A stretch of 64,000 nt of DNA, taken from NCBI RefSeq assembly GCF_020099275.1, contig NZ_CP083646.1:1178001-1242000 (forward strand), written 5' to 3'. A program made the translations under genes and the position numbers. Shown in pieces: positions 35,686 through 44,581 of this stretch. The stretch comes from Corynebacterium falsenii (GTDB taxonomy: Bacteria; Actinomycetota; Actinomycetes; Mycobacteriales; Mycobacteriaceae). Each line of letters starts with the position of its first letter. The first letter of the stretch is position 1. The notes below the pieces were generated by a model that worked only from the letters and a program-made list of their open reading frames with translations, made no database searches and was not told the DNA's origin.

Positions 35686-37245
35686 TCACTCGTTCTTTAC
35701 CGAAAACGCCGAAGACTCAATAGACTCCATAGGCTCCATGATCGCCCGCACCACCCGCAGCGGATCACTCCCGACGTCACCCACGCTGCCCCCGTCCTCA
35801 CTCACCGCACCCATGTCGAACATCATCGCCCGCCGCCCGTCATCGGCACGAAACTCCGGCCACTCCGGCCGCCGCCCATGAGCAAAATCCACCACGATCC
35901 GATGAAACTCATCCGCTAGCGGCTGCAACCTCCGCTGCGCATCCGGCCCACAGAACCGACGCACCCGCTCGTCCGTAACCGCCAACGCATCGAACACCAG
36001 CGGCAGGTCGCCGCAGTGCTGCGCCACGAGGTGCCGGTCAGCCGTGTCATTGTGGAACTCGTACATCCACGTCTGCGCCCGCCGAGCATGCGCTTCGGCG
36101 ACCTCGTTGACCCACCGCCGGATCACGCCGTCACCGATCGCCCGCCCCATCGGCCGTGGCGCACCCGCTTGCCTCACATAGCGCTTCCACAGTTGTTTCT
36201 TTTTTCTCGACGCCGCAACGGGCAGCTCCACCCACGTCGCCGTCGCGTACCCCAGTGCCCACCCGATTCCGGAGACCACGCGGTTGCGCGACCCGGCGAG
36301 CCGATCGAATGCCGGAGCCGGAGCCATGTTGACGAATTCATCGCGCATACTGCCCACCAGCATCGGCACGGTGGCCATGGTGTCCGCCCGGAAGGGGGAG
36401 GGCCCCACGGCGCAATCGTGCGGGTAGATCCGCGAAAACCGCCGGTAGGCGCGGTCGACCTGGTCGTGGCTGAGCCCCGCCACATCCGCCCGTGTGATGG
36501 CCGCAGGCGCCAGGCCCACCCGCTGAGCCAGCGACCGCAACCCGAGCACGCGCGCGGCCGTGGCCCTGCGCTCTTGCCACCCACGCCGCGGGAAGCCCCA
36601 GGACAGTACCACCGCCCGGTGGATCAACCCCGAAGTGCGCGGGCTCGTCAACAACCAACACACCAGCGCCGCCCCGGCGGATTGCCCCATGGCCGTGACG
36701 TTGGTGGGGTCCCCGCCGAACCTCGCGATGTGGGCGCGAACCCAGCGCAGTGCCTCGGCAATATCCTCCGCACCGCGTAAATACCCCGGCTCACGCGCCG
36801 GGTCGTATCCGCTGGGCTGGTCCTCGTCATCGAGCGGCAGGAATCCGTCGAAGCCCATGCGGTAGTTCACGCTCACATACACGCACCCCGAGCGGGCGAA
36901 CGACGTGCCGCGGTACCACGCCTCGTTCGCATCACCCTCCTCGTAGCGCCCGCCGTGGACGAACACCACCACTGGCAACCCAGCACCACTGCGTGCGCTG
37001 GCCCCGGCCGGGGTCGTGATCGACAGGCTATGGGGATTGGGGTGGTGGGGGTGGCTGGTGGCGTCGACCATACAGGGACCCCGACCCGCGATGGGAGTGA
37101 CGGGTGCGAAACGATCGGCCACCGACACGATCGGCGTGGCATACGGCACCGAGCGGAAGCGATCAGTGGTGCCATCGGTGGTGCCCACGATGGTCGTGTC
37201 CTCGGTGATGACCCGGACCGTGGTGGGGCCAGAAGCTGAACTCAT
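35686..37245 (-). CDS. Type B carboxylesterase
   Basis: A 519-residue alpha/beta-hydrolase. The oxyanion motif VVVFVHGGRYEEGD, the nucleophile elbow TAMGQSAGAAL and the late histidine in HCGDLPLVFDAL match carboxylesterase type B enzymes. No signal peptide is seen, so it is probably cytoplasmic; the ester substrate is unknown. ATG 37245 is preferred over 37287 because TAGCCT ends seven bases before it and the upstream start would overlap the dcp promoter. It is divergent from dcp by 60 bases. Confidence 0.9.
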   Translation of the reverse strand: MSSASGPTTVRVITEDTTIVGTTDGTTDRFRSVPYATPIVSVADRFAPVTPIAGRGPCMVDATSHPHHPNPHSLSITTPAGASARSGAGLPVVVFVHGGRYEEGDANEAWYRGTSFARSGCVYVSVNYRMGFDGFLPLDDEDQPSGYDPAREPGYLRGAEDIAEALRWVRAHIARFGGDPTNVTAMGQSAGAALVCWLLTSPRTSGLIHRAVVLSWGFPRRGWQERRATAARVLGLRSLAQRVGLAPAAITRADVAGLSHDQVDRAYRRFSRIYPHDCAVGPSPFRADTMATVPMLVGSMRDEFVNMAPAPAFDRLAGSRNRVVSGIGWALGYATATWVELPVAASRKKKQLWKRYVRQAGAPRPMGRAIGDGVIRRWVNEVAEAHARRAQTWMYEFHNDTADRHLVAQHCGDLPLVFDALAVTDERVRRFCGPDAQRRLQPLADEFHRIVVDFAHGRRPEWPEFRADDGRRAMMFDMGAVSEDGGSVGDVGSDPLRVVRAIMEPMESIESSAFSVKNE

Positions 37246-37252
37246 GATTCCC

Positions 37253-37297
37253 AGGCTAAAGGGGCACGGCTTGCCTCGGTGGGCCATTCACTAAAGT
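37253..37297. promoter_or_regulatory. Compact divergent leaderless promoters (esterase / dcp)
   Basis: Only 60 bases separate the two divergent start codons. Minus-strand TAGCCT (37253-37258) ends seven bases before the esterase ATG. Plus-strand TAAAGT (37292-37297) ends eight bases before the dcp ATG. The -35 regions must overlap in the middle, so the two promoters probably compete for RNA polymerase. Confidence 0.5.
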
Positions 37298-37305
37298 GGG
37301 TGCCC

Positions 37306-39441
37306 ATGGACTACTTCCAGAACGCTTCCGTATTGCCCTACCAACTCCCGGATTTCGACGCCGTCCAGGAGGAACTAGACAATCACGCAATCGTGCCGGC
37401 ATTTCGCACTGCCTTGGCCGACCACGCCGCAGAGCTGGCCGCGATTGCCGACAACCCTGCAGAACCAACGTGGGAGAACACCTACGAGGCGCTGGAGGAA
37501 TCCGGAGCGATGCTGGACCGCGTGCTCGCCATCGTTTTCAACTACGCGGGAACGATGGCCACGCCGCAGATCCGGGAGATCGAGGGGACCGTGAGCGCGG
37601 AGCTGGCGGCGCACACCAGCGACATGCTGCTCAACACGAAACTATGGGACCGGCTCCGCGCGATCCCGCCGGCACCCGAAGGGAGCGAGGAAGAGGCCCT
37701 GCAGAAGTACTGGGCCAAGCGGTTCTTGCGCGGCGGCGTGGAGCTCGATAAGGAGCAGCGCGAGACCCTCAAGCAGATCGACGCCACCCTTGCGCACAAG
37801 ACCACCGCGTTCGGGGCCATGCTGCAAGAGCAGATGGAAAAGGCGGCCGTGCTCATCGAGGACGAAGACCTGCTGGCCGGGCTCAGCGACTCCGACAAGG
37901 ACGCCCTGCGCGCCGAGGCCAAGGAGGCTGGGCACGAGGGATGGCTTATCCGCATCGGACTGCCGAGCGTGCAGCCGATCCTGGAGAGCCTCGATCACCC
38001 GGAGGCGCGGCGACGCGTGCACGAGGCCTCGCTGAACCGGGCGAAGGGGATCACGGACCTGACCCTGCTTAATATCGTGCGGTTGCGGGCCAACCGGGCG
38101 GAACTGCTGGGCTTCGATACTCACGCCGATTTTGTGGCGAAGGAAGAGACCGCGGGGAGCCTGGCGGCGGTGGAGGATCTGCTGCGGCAGGTCACGCCGG
38201 CGGCGGTGGATAACGCGCACGGTGAGTACAAGCGGGCGCTGGACAATAAGGCTGTGAGTGGCGGTGCCGACGAGCTGTCGGCCGCGGATTGGCCGTACTG
38301 GGCAGGCAAGCTGCGCGAAGAAGAGCTCAACGTGGACGAAGCCGAGCTGAAGAAGTACTTCCCCTACGAACAGGTGCTCGTCGATGGCGCGTTCTACGCG
38401 GCCAAGCGGCTCTACGGCATCGACGTGACTGAGCGCACGGACCTCAAGGGTTACCACCCGGACGTGCGCGTGTGGGAGCTCAGCGAGGACATCGACGGCG
38501 AGCAGGTCGGCATCGGCCTGCTGCTCACCGACCCCTACGCTCGCTCCACCAAGCGCGGCGGCGCATGGATGAGCGGCTTCGTGGAGCAGGCCAACCTCAC
38601 GGCGCAGGCGCCGGTGGTGGTCAACGTCATGAATATTGCCAAGCCGGCCGCCGGTGGGGCAGCGCTGCTGAGCATCGACGAGGTGCGCACGGTCTTCCAC
38701 GAGTTCGGCCACGCCCTGCACGGGTTGCTTTCGGATGTGCGCTACCCGAGCCTATCGGGAACGAATGTGCCGCGGGACTTCGTGGAGTTCCCGTCCCAGA
38801 TCAACGAAAACTGGGCGCTGGAACCGGAGGTGTTGCAGCACTACGCCAAGCACGTTGACACAGGCGAGGTGCTGCCCGACCGGCTGGTGAAGGCCGTGCG
38901 GGAGCAATCGAAGTGGGGGCAGGGCTTTGCCACCACGGAATACCTCGCGGCATGCTGGCTGGACCTGGCCTGGCACACGCTGAGCAGCGCGGAGGCGGAA
39001 AAGGTCACGGATGTGGAGGCCTTCGAAGCAGAAGCCCTGGCAGAGGCGGGCGTGGACATGAACGGCGCGATTGCTCCGCGCTACCGCTCCTCCTACTTCA
39101 ACCACATTTTCGCGGGCGGCTACTCGGCCGATTACTGGTCCTACTTGTGGGCCGAGGTGCTGGATGCCGATGGCTTCCAGGCCTTCGTGGATACCGGAGC
39201 TGCTCGTGGGGATGCTGAGAGTCCTGAGAGTGCTGAGAGTCCTGAGAATGCCGCCGCAGACGACGCAGCCGTCACCATCGACCCAGACGACGTCCGGTTC
39301 GCCGGCGATCGCTTCCGCCGCATGATCCTCTCCCGCGGCGCCACGATCGACTACGAGGATGCATTCTGGATGTTCCGCGGCCAGCAACGCTCCGTGGAGC
39401 CGCTGCTTCGCCGGCGCGGGTTGAGCGGCAGCGTACACTAA
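37306..39441 (+). CDS. dcp: M3 family oligopeptidase / peptidyl-dipeptidase Dcp
   Basis: Zinc metallopeptidase of 711 residues that trims short peptides in the cytoplasm. The zinc motif is in TVFHEFGHALHGLLSD, with the family's downstream Glu-containing helix. The C-terminal half carries a low-complexity insert, ESPESAESPENA, encoded by 9-base tandem units at 39211-39246. ATG 37306 is preferred over an upstream GTG-type start because TAAAGT ends eight bases before it. Two tiny membrane protein genes follow within a few bases. Confidence 0.94.
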   Translation: MDYFQNASVLPYQLPDFDAVQEELDNHAIVPAFRTALADHAAELAAIADNPAEPTWENTYEALEESGAMLDRVLAIVFNYAGTMATPQIREIEGTVSAELAAHTSDMLLNTKLWDRLRAIPPAPEGSEEEALQKYWAKRFLRGGVELDKEQRETLKQIDATLAHKTTAFGAMLQEQMEKAAVLIEDEDLLAGLSDSDKDALRAEAKEAGHEGWLIRIGLPSVQPILESLDHPEARRRVHEASLNRAKGITDLTLLNIVRLRANRAELLGFDTHADFVAKEETAGSLAAVEDLLRQVTPAAVDNAHGEYKRALDNKAVSGGADELSAADWPYWAGKLREEELNVDEAELKKYFPYEQVLVDGAFYAAKRLYGIDVTERTDLKGYHPDVRVWELSEDIDGEQVGIGLLLTDPYARSTKRGGAWMSGFVEQANLTAQAPVVVNVMNIAKPAAGGAALLSIDEVRTVFHEFGHALHGLLSDVRYPSLSGTNVPRDFVEFPSQINENWALEPEVLQHYAKHVDTGEVLPDRLVKAVREQSKWGQGFATTEYLAACWLDLAWHTLSSAEAEKVTDVEAFEAEALAEAGVDMNGAIAPRYRSSYFNHIFAGGYSADYWSYLWAEVLDADGFQAFVDTGAARGDAESPESAESPENAAADDAAVTIDPDDVRFAGDRFRRMILSRGATIDYEDAFWMFRGQQRSVEPLLRRRGLSGSVH

Positions 39442-39445
39442 ACCC

Positions 39446-39724
39446 ATGATTGACAGCATTGTGAACGCACCAGTGTGGGTCCAGACCCCCGTGGTGCTCA
39501 TCGTGCTGCTGGCCGTGTGCTCCGTGGTCGCGTATGGTTTGCAGTTCCTGCTGTTCACCATCGCGCCCAGCACGGCAGAGGAACGCGAAGCGTTTGGGAT
39601 TTCCAGCGACGGCCCCACCGCCACGCTGCAAGCCTTTTCCACCGACGATCCTGTCGACATCAAAGCCGACACCATAGCCGACCACGAAGCCGACCACCCA
39701 GAGGAAGAAAGCCGCTCAGAATGA
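39446..39724 (+). CDS. Small single-pass membrane protein
   Basis: A 92-residue protein, not recognised. One hydrophobic helix at about residues 14-40 (VVLIVLLAVCSVVAYGLQFLLF) is followed by an acidic cytoplasmic or external tail rich in Asp, Glu and Thr. The ATG lies four bases after the dcp stop, so it is co-transcribed with dcp. Its TGA overlaps the next start as ATGA. Confidence 0.7.
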   Translation: MIDSIVNAPVWVQTPVVLIVLLAVCSVVAYGLQFLLFTIAPSTAEEREAFGISSDGPTATLQAFSTDDPVDIKADTIADHEADHPEEESRSE

Positions 39725-39807
39725 AACACCATTCCAAGGTCCGCCAGGCCCTCGTGCTGCTACTTGTCGTGCTGCTCGTGGCCTGGATCGCAACGTCTGT
39801 GTTCTAG
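39721..39807 (+). CDS. 28-residue membrane peptide, coupled to the previous gene
   Basis: MKHHSKVRQ is followed by a hydrophobic helix of about 18 residues (ALVLLLVVLLVAWIATSV) and then the stop. The ATG overlaps the preceding stop codon (ATGA), the classic arrangement for coupled translation. The peptide has a basic N-terminus and one helix spanning the membrane. It is too short for normal gene finders. A role with the 92-residue neighbour is an inference. Confidence 0.6.
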   Translation: MKHHSKVRQALVLLLVVLLVAWIATSVF

Positions 39808-39841
39808 CTTGTCCTAGCTCCCCGCTTCTCGTCGTGAGCTT

Positions 39842-42172
39842 CTAGCGGCGCCCACCCCTCGCCGCGTCGAGCACATCGCGAGCAAGCTCATACCGGGGGA
39901 GATCCTCCGCCAGCACCGCCTGGCCCGAGTGATCGCACAGGGGGATGCGCCAGTTCGGGTACAGCTCCTGCGTTGTCCCCGGCTGGTTCTGCGCACGCAA
40001 GTCGCCCACCATATCCACCAGGGCGACGCACCGCAGCGCGCTCGGGGTCAGGGACAAGAAGGCGTGCATGCCCTCGATGATTCCTGTGCTGCTGGGAGCT
40101 GTACCTGCCGTATCTGCCGTGTCAGCCGCATCCGCTGTAGCTGCAGCATTCCCGGACAGCCCATCGGCCCCGCCCGGTCGCCGGTCCCGGCCATGCCGCG
40201 GATCCTCAACCTCATCGGCCACGTTCGGGGACGTCGCCCCCACGAAGTATTCCTCGCACTCGTATCCCGAGAACCCACCTACCTGCCCGATGGCTCCCAA
40301 CACTGCGGATTGCCACTGGGCGTCGTCGGCGAACTCCTCATCCACCGGGCGCGTCAGCACCCCGAGGCGATCGCGCAGCTCAATGTGCCCGCCCTGCAGA
40401 TAGCTAGCCGTGGGCGGCAGATCGTGCGTCGTCACGGAGGTCAGGCTCAGCTGGCGATACGTCTCCGGCTTCTTCGGGCCATTCTCATCGCCCTCGAACC
40501 ACACGATCGTGGTTCCCATCACGCCACGCGACGCGAGGTACTCCTGTACCCAGGGCTCAAATGTCCCCAGATCTTCTCCAATGACGACGCCACCAGCCCG
40601 CTCCGCCTCCAGCACCAGGGCGCTGATTAGTGCTTCGTGGTCATAGGAGACGTAGGTGCCCTCCGTCGGCAATTCTCCGCGAGGAATCCACCACAGGCGG
40701 AACAACCCCAGGATGTGGTCGATGCGAATACCACCGGCCGTGCGCAAGATGGTCCGCAGCATGTCCCGCCACGGTGCGTAGCCAGCTTCCGCCAGCCGCC
40801 ACGGATGCCACGGCGGCTGCGACCAGTCCTGACCCTGCTGGTTGTAGCCATCCGGCGGGGCGCCCACGCTCGCGCCGTGCGCCAGCGTGTCTTGCAAGGT
40901 GAAAGCATCCGCGCCCTCCGGGTGCACGCCCACCGCCAGGTCGGCCATGAGCCCGATGCGCATGTGCTCTTCCAATGCACGTTGGGCCTGCCCTTCTTGC
41001 TGCTGGCACAGCAGTTGCACCCAGGCGAAGAAGTCCGCGGACAGCTCACCATTGGTCTGCTTTTCGCACCAGGTCACGAAGCCCTCGAGGCCTTCGCCTT
41101 CGCGGTCGATAAATTCGTCGAGCTCCGAGCGGCGCTGCTCGCTCAGACCCGCGCTGTAGAGCAGCTGCAGGGCTTGCAGTTTGGCTTCCATGATGGGCGT
41201 GCGATCCAACAGTGCAGCCGCCGAATTCATAGGCGCCAGTGGTGCGGCCAGATCATCGATGGTTTTTTGCAGATCCGGGTTGTCTCGGTACTCCGGAATG
41301 TCCTCGATGTGCAGATAGATCGGGTTGGTGAAGCGGCGAGTGGTCGGCAGGTACGGAGAATCCTCCACCGGGGGAGTGGCCTCGGCCGCGTGCATCGGGT
41401 TCACCAGCACGAAATCCGCCCCGCCGAGTTGCCGCAGCGAGTCGCCGAGCACCTGCAGCGTCCGGTAATCGCCAATGCCCCACGCCCCAGCGTGGCGCAC
41501 CGAGTACAGCTGAGCCATCACACCCGTGGCGGGGTTGTCCACGTAGTCCTTCGTGGAGCTGAGCTGCTGCGGGGCAACGATATAGGTTGCAGACACCGAC
41601 CGATCCGGCTCGGCATCACCGGTACCACGGTTGTACACGTCCGCGCGCAGCGTGTGCCATCCGGCGGCAATGGCCGGGACGGAAAACGTGGAGGTCACAA
41701 ACGTGCGCCCCTCCGCCACCGTGGGCTCAACGAAACTGGGGAGCTGCTCACACTCGATCGGCTCACTGCCGTCTTCCGGCTCCAACCACACCCGCAGGTG
41801 CTGGTCATCCTCGCAATGCGCCTGCACCGAGCGCGGCGCGTTGTCCGTCCCCGTGATCGTCGGAGCAATGACAGCCCGCAGCTGGGTGGCGATGTGGGCG
41901 TCCATGGTGGCGTCGAGAAGAGAGGCCGAAAGTTCCGACACGCGGGAGGGAACAGAAAGGCCCAGCTCACGCAGCGCAAACAGGATCGTGGCCGGGCTGA
42001 CCTGAACCGCCGAGCCGTCCTGGCCGGTGTAGCTTGTGGCCACACCGCACAACGAGGCAAGGCGGCGAAGGGCGTCGAAAACCTCGGGTGCGATGTCCCG
42101 ATCACCGGCGGGGGAGCCAGTGGGGGTAGGCGACGCGGGGGTTGCGGAGGAGGGGTCGGAAGAAGTCACAGA
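39842..42172 (-). CDS. malQ: 4-alpha-glucanotransferase (amylomaltase)
   Basis: GH77 enzyme that disproportionates maltodextrins. About 776 residues: an N-terminal actinobacterial extension with beta-sandwich character, then the catalytic domain with GIRIDHILGLFRLWWIP (nucleophile Asp), VVIGEDLGTFEPWV (acid Glu) and TTHDLPPTASYLQGG. A disordered Ala/Asp/Thr insert near the C-terminus (ATADAADTADTAGTA) comes from 9-base tandem units at 40101-40145. The start is uncertain: GTG 42172 follows CACAAT at a leaderless distance, while ATG 42229 would add 19 residues. Confidence 0.93.
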   Translation of the reverse strand, partial: SVTSSDPSSATPASPTPTGSPAGDRDIAPEVFDALRRLASLCGVATSYTGQDGSAVQVSPATILFALRELGLSVPSRVSELSASLLDATMDAHIATQLRAVIAPTITGTDNAPRSVQAHCEDDQHLRVWLEPEDGSEPIECEQLPSFVEPTVAEGRTFVTSTFSVPAIAAGWHTLRADVYNRGTGDAEPDRSVSATYIVAPQQLSSTKDYVDNPATGVMAQLYSVRHAGAWGIGDYRTLQVLGDSLRQLGGADFVLVNPMHAAEATPPVEDSPYLPTTRRFTNPIYLHIEDIPEYRDNPDLQKTIDDLAAPLAPMNSAAALLDRTPIMEAKLQALQLLYSAGLSEQRRSELDEFIDREGEGLEGFVTWCEKQTNGELSADFFAWVQLLCQQQEGQAQRALEEHMRIGLMADLAVGVHPEGADAFTLQDTLAHGASVGAPPDGYNQQGQDWSQPPWHPWRLAEAGYAPWRDMLRTILRTAGGIRIDHILGLFRLWWIPRGELPTEGTYVSYDHEALISALVLEAERAGGVVIGEDLGTFEPWVQEYLASRGVMGTTIVWFEGDENGPKKPETYRQLSLTSVTTHDLPPTASYLQGGHIELRDRLGVLTRPVDEEFADDAQWQSAVLGAIGQVGGFSGYECEEYFVGATSPNVADEVEDPRHGRDRRPGGADGLSGNAAATADAADTADTAGTAPSSTGIIEGMHAFLSLTPSALRCVALVDMVGDLRAQNQPGTTQELYPNWRIPLCDHSGQAVLAEDLPRYELARDVLDAARGGRR

Positions 42173-42232
42173 AGCTATTGTGCAGGATGGTGCAGGCAAG
42201 AGTGGGCACACAGGCGAAGTTGGGCGCACGAA

Positions 42233-42256
42233 CGGGTGGGGCAGCGGGTGGGGCAG
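42233..42256. repeat. 12-base tandem units before malQ
   Basis: CGGGTGGGGCAG occurs twice head to tail, followed by CGGGTGGGA, a partial third copy. It is in the roughly 390-base divergent gap between malQ and the acyl-CoA ligase gene. The gap holds no gene; besides the two arrays it shows only AT-rich sequence near 42325-42340 that could be a promoter. Confidence 0.7.
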
Positions 42257-42408
42257 CGGGTGGGAAGCGAAGGTGTATCTGAGAGGATTATGCTGAAGTC
42301 ACAAACGTGATCTCGGACACTCATATATGTTTGTAGAAGTGTTAGTCACGTCCTGCGTGACCCGATGCCGTCTGTGGACCAACAAATCGCAGTCGCAGTC
42401 GCAGCGTA

Positions 42409-42480
42409 AACAGTGCCAACGGTGCCGACAGTGCCAACAGCGTTAGCAGTGTTCGCGGTGTTTGTAGCAACGACGGTGAC
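42409..42480. repeat. 9-base tandem array before the acyl-CoA ligase gene
   Basis: Eight consecutive 9-base units with consensus near AACAGTGCC. The first three (AACAGTGCC, AACGGTGCC, GACAGTGCC) are nearly identical and later units drift (AACAGCGTT, AGCAGTGTT, CGCGGTGTT). The array is noncoding on both strands as far as can be seen. A run of GCAGTC hexamers precedes it. Confidence 0.75.
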
Positions 42481-42566
42481 AACGTGGGACATCGTGGGCG
42501 GCGGCCGAATGTGAGCGACAAACGCCACGGGCCACTACCACCCACGGACTGTGGAAAAGGAGAATG

Positions 42567-44399
42567 ATGACCACCGAATATACATCTGAAGCGCTCTACA
42601 CCATCGGAGACAACGAAAGCTGCCTCACTGCTCTTCGCGACCTCGGCGCCGAGCATCCGGACACGGTCATCTTTAACCGCCCGGTGAATTTCGAATGGGT
42701 GGATGTGACCGTGACCGACTTCCTCGAGGAGGTCTACTCCGTGGCCAAGGGTCTCGTGGCCAACGGCGTGGAGGCTGGGGACCGCGTGATCATCATGTCG
42801 GGCACCCGCTACGAGTGGACCCTGCTGGACTACGCCATCTGGGCGGCCGGAGCCGTGACCGTGCCGATCTACCCGTCCTCCTCCACCAGCCAGTGCGAAT
42901 GGATCGTGGAAAACTCCGGGGCAACCCTGGCCGTCGGCGAAAACGACGAGCACTGCGAGAAGCTGCGCAACTTCCTCGAAGACTCCGACCGCGGCGGAGA
43001 CGGCCACCTGCGCCGCGTCCTGAGCTTCAGCGGCGGTGCCATTGACATCCTCGTCAACGACGGGCAGGAAGCAGGCGTGAGCTCCGAAACGATCGAGGAG
43101 CGCATCACCAACGTGAAGTCTTCCGACGTGGGCTCCATCGTGTACACCTCGGGCACCACCGGCCGCCCCAAGGGCTGCCGCCTGACCCACGCGAACTGGC
43201 TGTCCGAGGCCCGCGCCATCCTCACCCACCCGGTGGGGCAGGGCGCGAAGGTGGGCTACAAGAAGCTCACCTTCCTCCCGCTGGCCCACGTGTTCGCCCG
43301 AGCCATGTCTCACGCGGCCGTGGTCGGCGGCGCAACGCAGACCCACTGGGGAGACATGGGCACCCTCGTCACGGAGTTTCAGCGCAGCAAGCCGGACCTC
43401 ATCGTCACCGTGCCTCGCATCTTCGAAAAGGTCCACGCGGGCGTGAAGTCCAAGGCCACCGAGAGCGGCGGCATCGCCGCCAAGATCTTCCTGGCTGCCG
43501 AAAAGACCGCCGTGGAATACTCCAAGGCCAGCGACACCCCACAGGGCCCGAGCGCACTGCTCAAGGCTCGCCACGCCATCGCCGATAAGCTCGTGTTCTC
43601 CAAGGTGCGCGAGGCCATGGGTGGACAGCTGAAGTACGCCGTGTCCGGCGGGTCCGCGCTCAACGCGCAGATCTCGCACTTCTTCTGTGGTGCCGGGATC
43701 CCGGTGTATGAGGGCTACGGCCTGACCGAGACCACCGCTGCGGTGTGCACCAACTTCGCGCCGGACAACATCATCGGCACGGTGGGTCGCCCCATGGGTG
43801 GCGTCACGATCCGCATCGCCGAAGATGGCGAAATCCTGGTCAAGGGCAACGTGGTCTTCGACGGCTACTGGGAAAACGACGAAGCCACCAAGGAAGCATT
43901 CACCGAGGACGGCTTCTACCGCACGGGCGACCTGGGCCGGCTGCTGCCGAGCGGCCACCTGAAGATCACCGGGCGCAAGAAGGAGATCCTCGTCACCGCA
44001 GGTGGCAAGAATGTCTCTCCCGGACCGATGGAGGACATCCTGCGTTCGGCCCCGCTCATCTCGCAGGCGATGGTGGTCGGCGATGACCAGAAGTTCGTGG
44101 GCGCCCTCATTTCCCTCGACGAGGAAGCGGTGAAGAAGTGGAAGGCAAGCCACGACGTGCCGGAGAACACCTCCATCCGCGAGTTGGCGAAGAACCCAGT
44201 GCTGCGCAGCGAGATCCAGGACGCCGTCAATGAAGCGAACGCATCCGTCTCCCACGCCGAGGGCATCAAGAAGTTCCGCATCGTCCACCGCGACTTCACC
44301 GAGGAGCGCGGCGAGGTGACGCCGTCGCTGAAGCTGAAGCGCTTCGTGGTGAACAAGAACTTCGCGGACGACATCGCGTGGATCTACAAGGGTAAGTAA
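42567..44399 (+). CDS. AMP-binding long-chain fatty-acid-CoA ligase (FadD15-like)
   Basis: A 610-residue adenylate-forming enzyme. YTSGTTGRPKGC is the AMP/ATP loop, YEGYGLTETTA the conserved core, YRTGDLGRL the hinge region, and GRKKEILVTAGGKNVSPG the C-terminal catalytic lysine region. The length and sequence type match the long-chain acyl-CoA ligases with a lid domain found in mycolic-acid bacteria. The start is ATG 42567 or the adjacent in-frame ATG 42564; AAGGAG favours 42567. A clear terminator follows. Confidence 0.94.
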   Translation: MTTEYTSEALYTIGDNESCLTALRDLGAEHPDTVIFNRPVNFEWVDVTVTDFLEEVYSVAKGLVANGVEAGDRVIIMSGTRYEWTLLDYAIWAAGAVTVPIYPSSSTSQCEWIVENSGATLAVGENDEHCEKLRNFLEDSDRGGDGHLRRVLSFSGGAIDILVNDGQEAGVSSETIEERITNVKSSDVGSIVYTSGTTGRPKGCRLTHANWLSEARAILTHPVGQGAKVGYKKLTFLPLAHVFARAMSHAAVVGGATQTHWGDMGTLVTEFQRSKPDLIVTVPRIFEKVHAGVKSKATESGGIAAKIFLAAEKTAVEYSKASDTPQGPSALLKARHAIADKLVFSKVREAMGGQLKYAVSGGSALNAQISHFFCGAGIPVYEGYGLTETTAAVCTNFAPDNIIGTVGRPMGGVTIRIAEDGEILVKGNVVFDGYWENDEATKEAFTEDGFYRTGDLGRLLPSGHLKITGRKKEILVTAGGKNVSPGPMEDILRSAPLISQAMVVGDDQKFVGALISLDEEAVKKWKASHDVPENTSIRELAKNPVLRSEIQDAVNEANASVSHAEGIKKFRIVHRDFTEERGEVTPSLKLKRFVVNKNFADDIAWIYKGK

Positions 44400-44440
44400 C
44401 CCCAAGCGTTTTCCCGCCTCGATCCGAAAATATAACGACC

Positions 44441-44479
44441 GCCCGGCCTGTCACCACTGCAGGCCGGGCTTCGTGTCTT
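44441..44479 (+). terminator. Terminator of the acyl-CoA ligase gene
   Basis: GCCCGGCCTG (44441-44450) and CAGGCCGGGC (44460-44469) pair perfectly over 10 bases with a 9-base loop, followed by the T-rich TTCGTGTCTT. Confidence 0.8.
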
Positions 44480-44581
44480 AAGGTGGTGCCAGTAGTTCGC
44501 AAGCTAGCCCCAAGGTTAGCGATTGCGATAACGCGGCTAAGGCGACCTGACTGGCGCATGACCTGGGAGAGGAGAACACGA

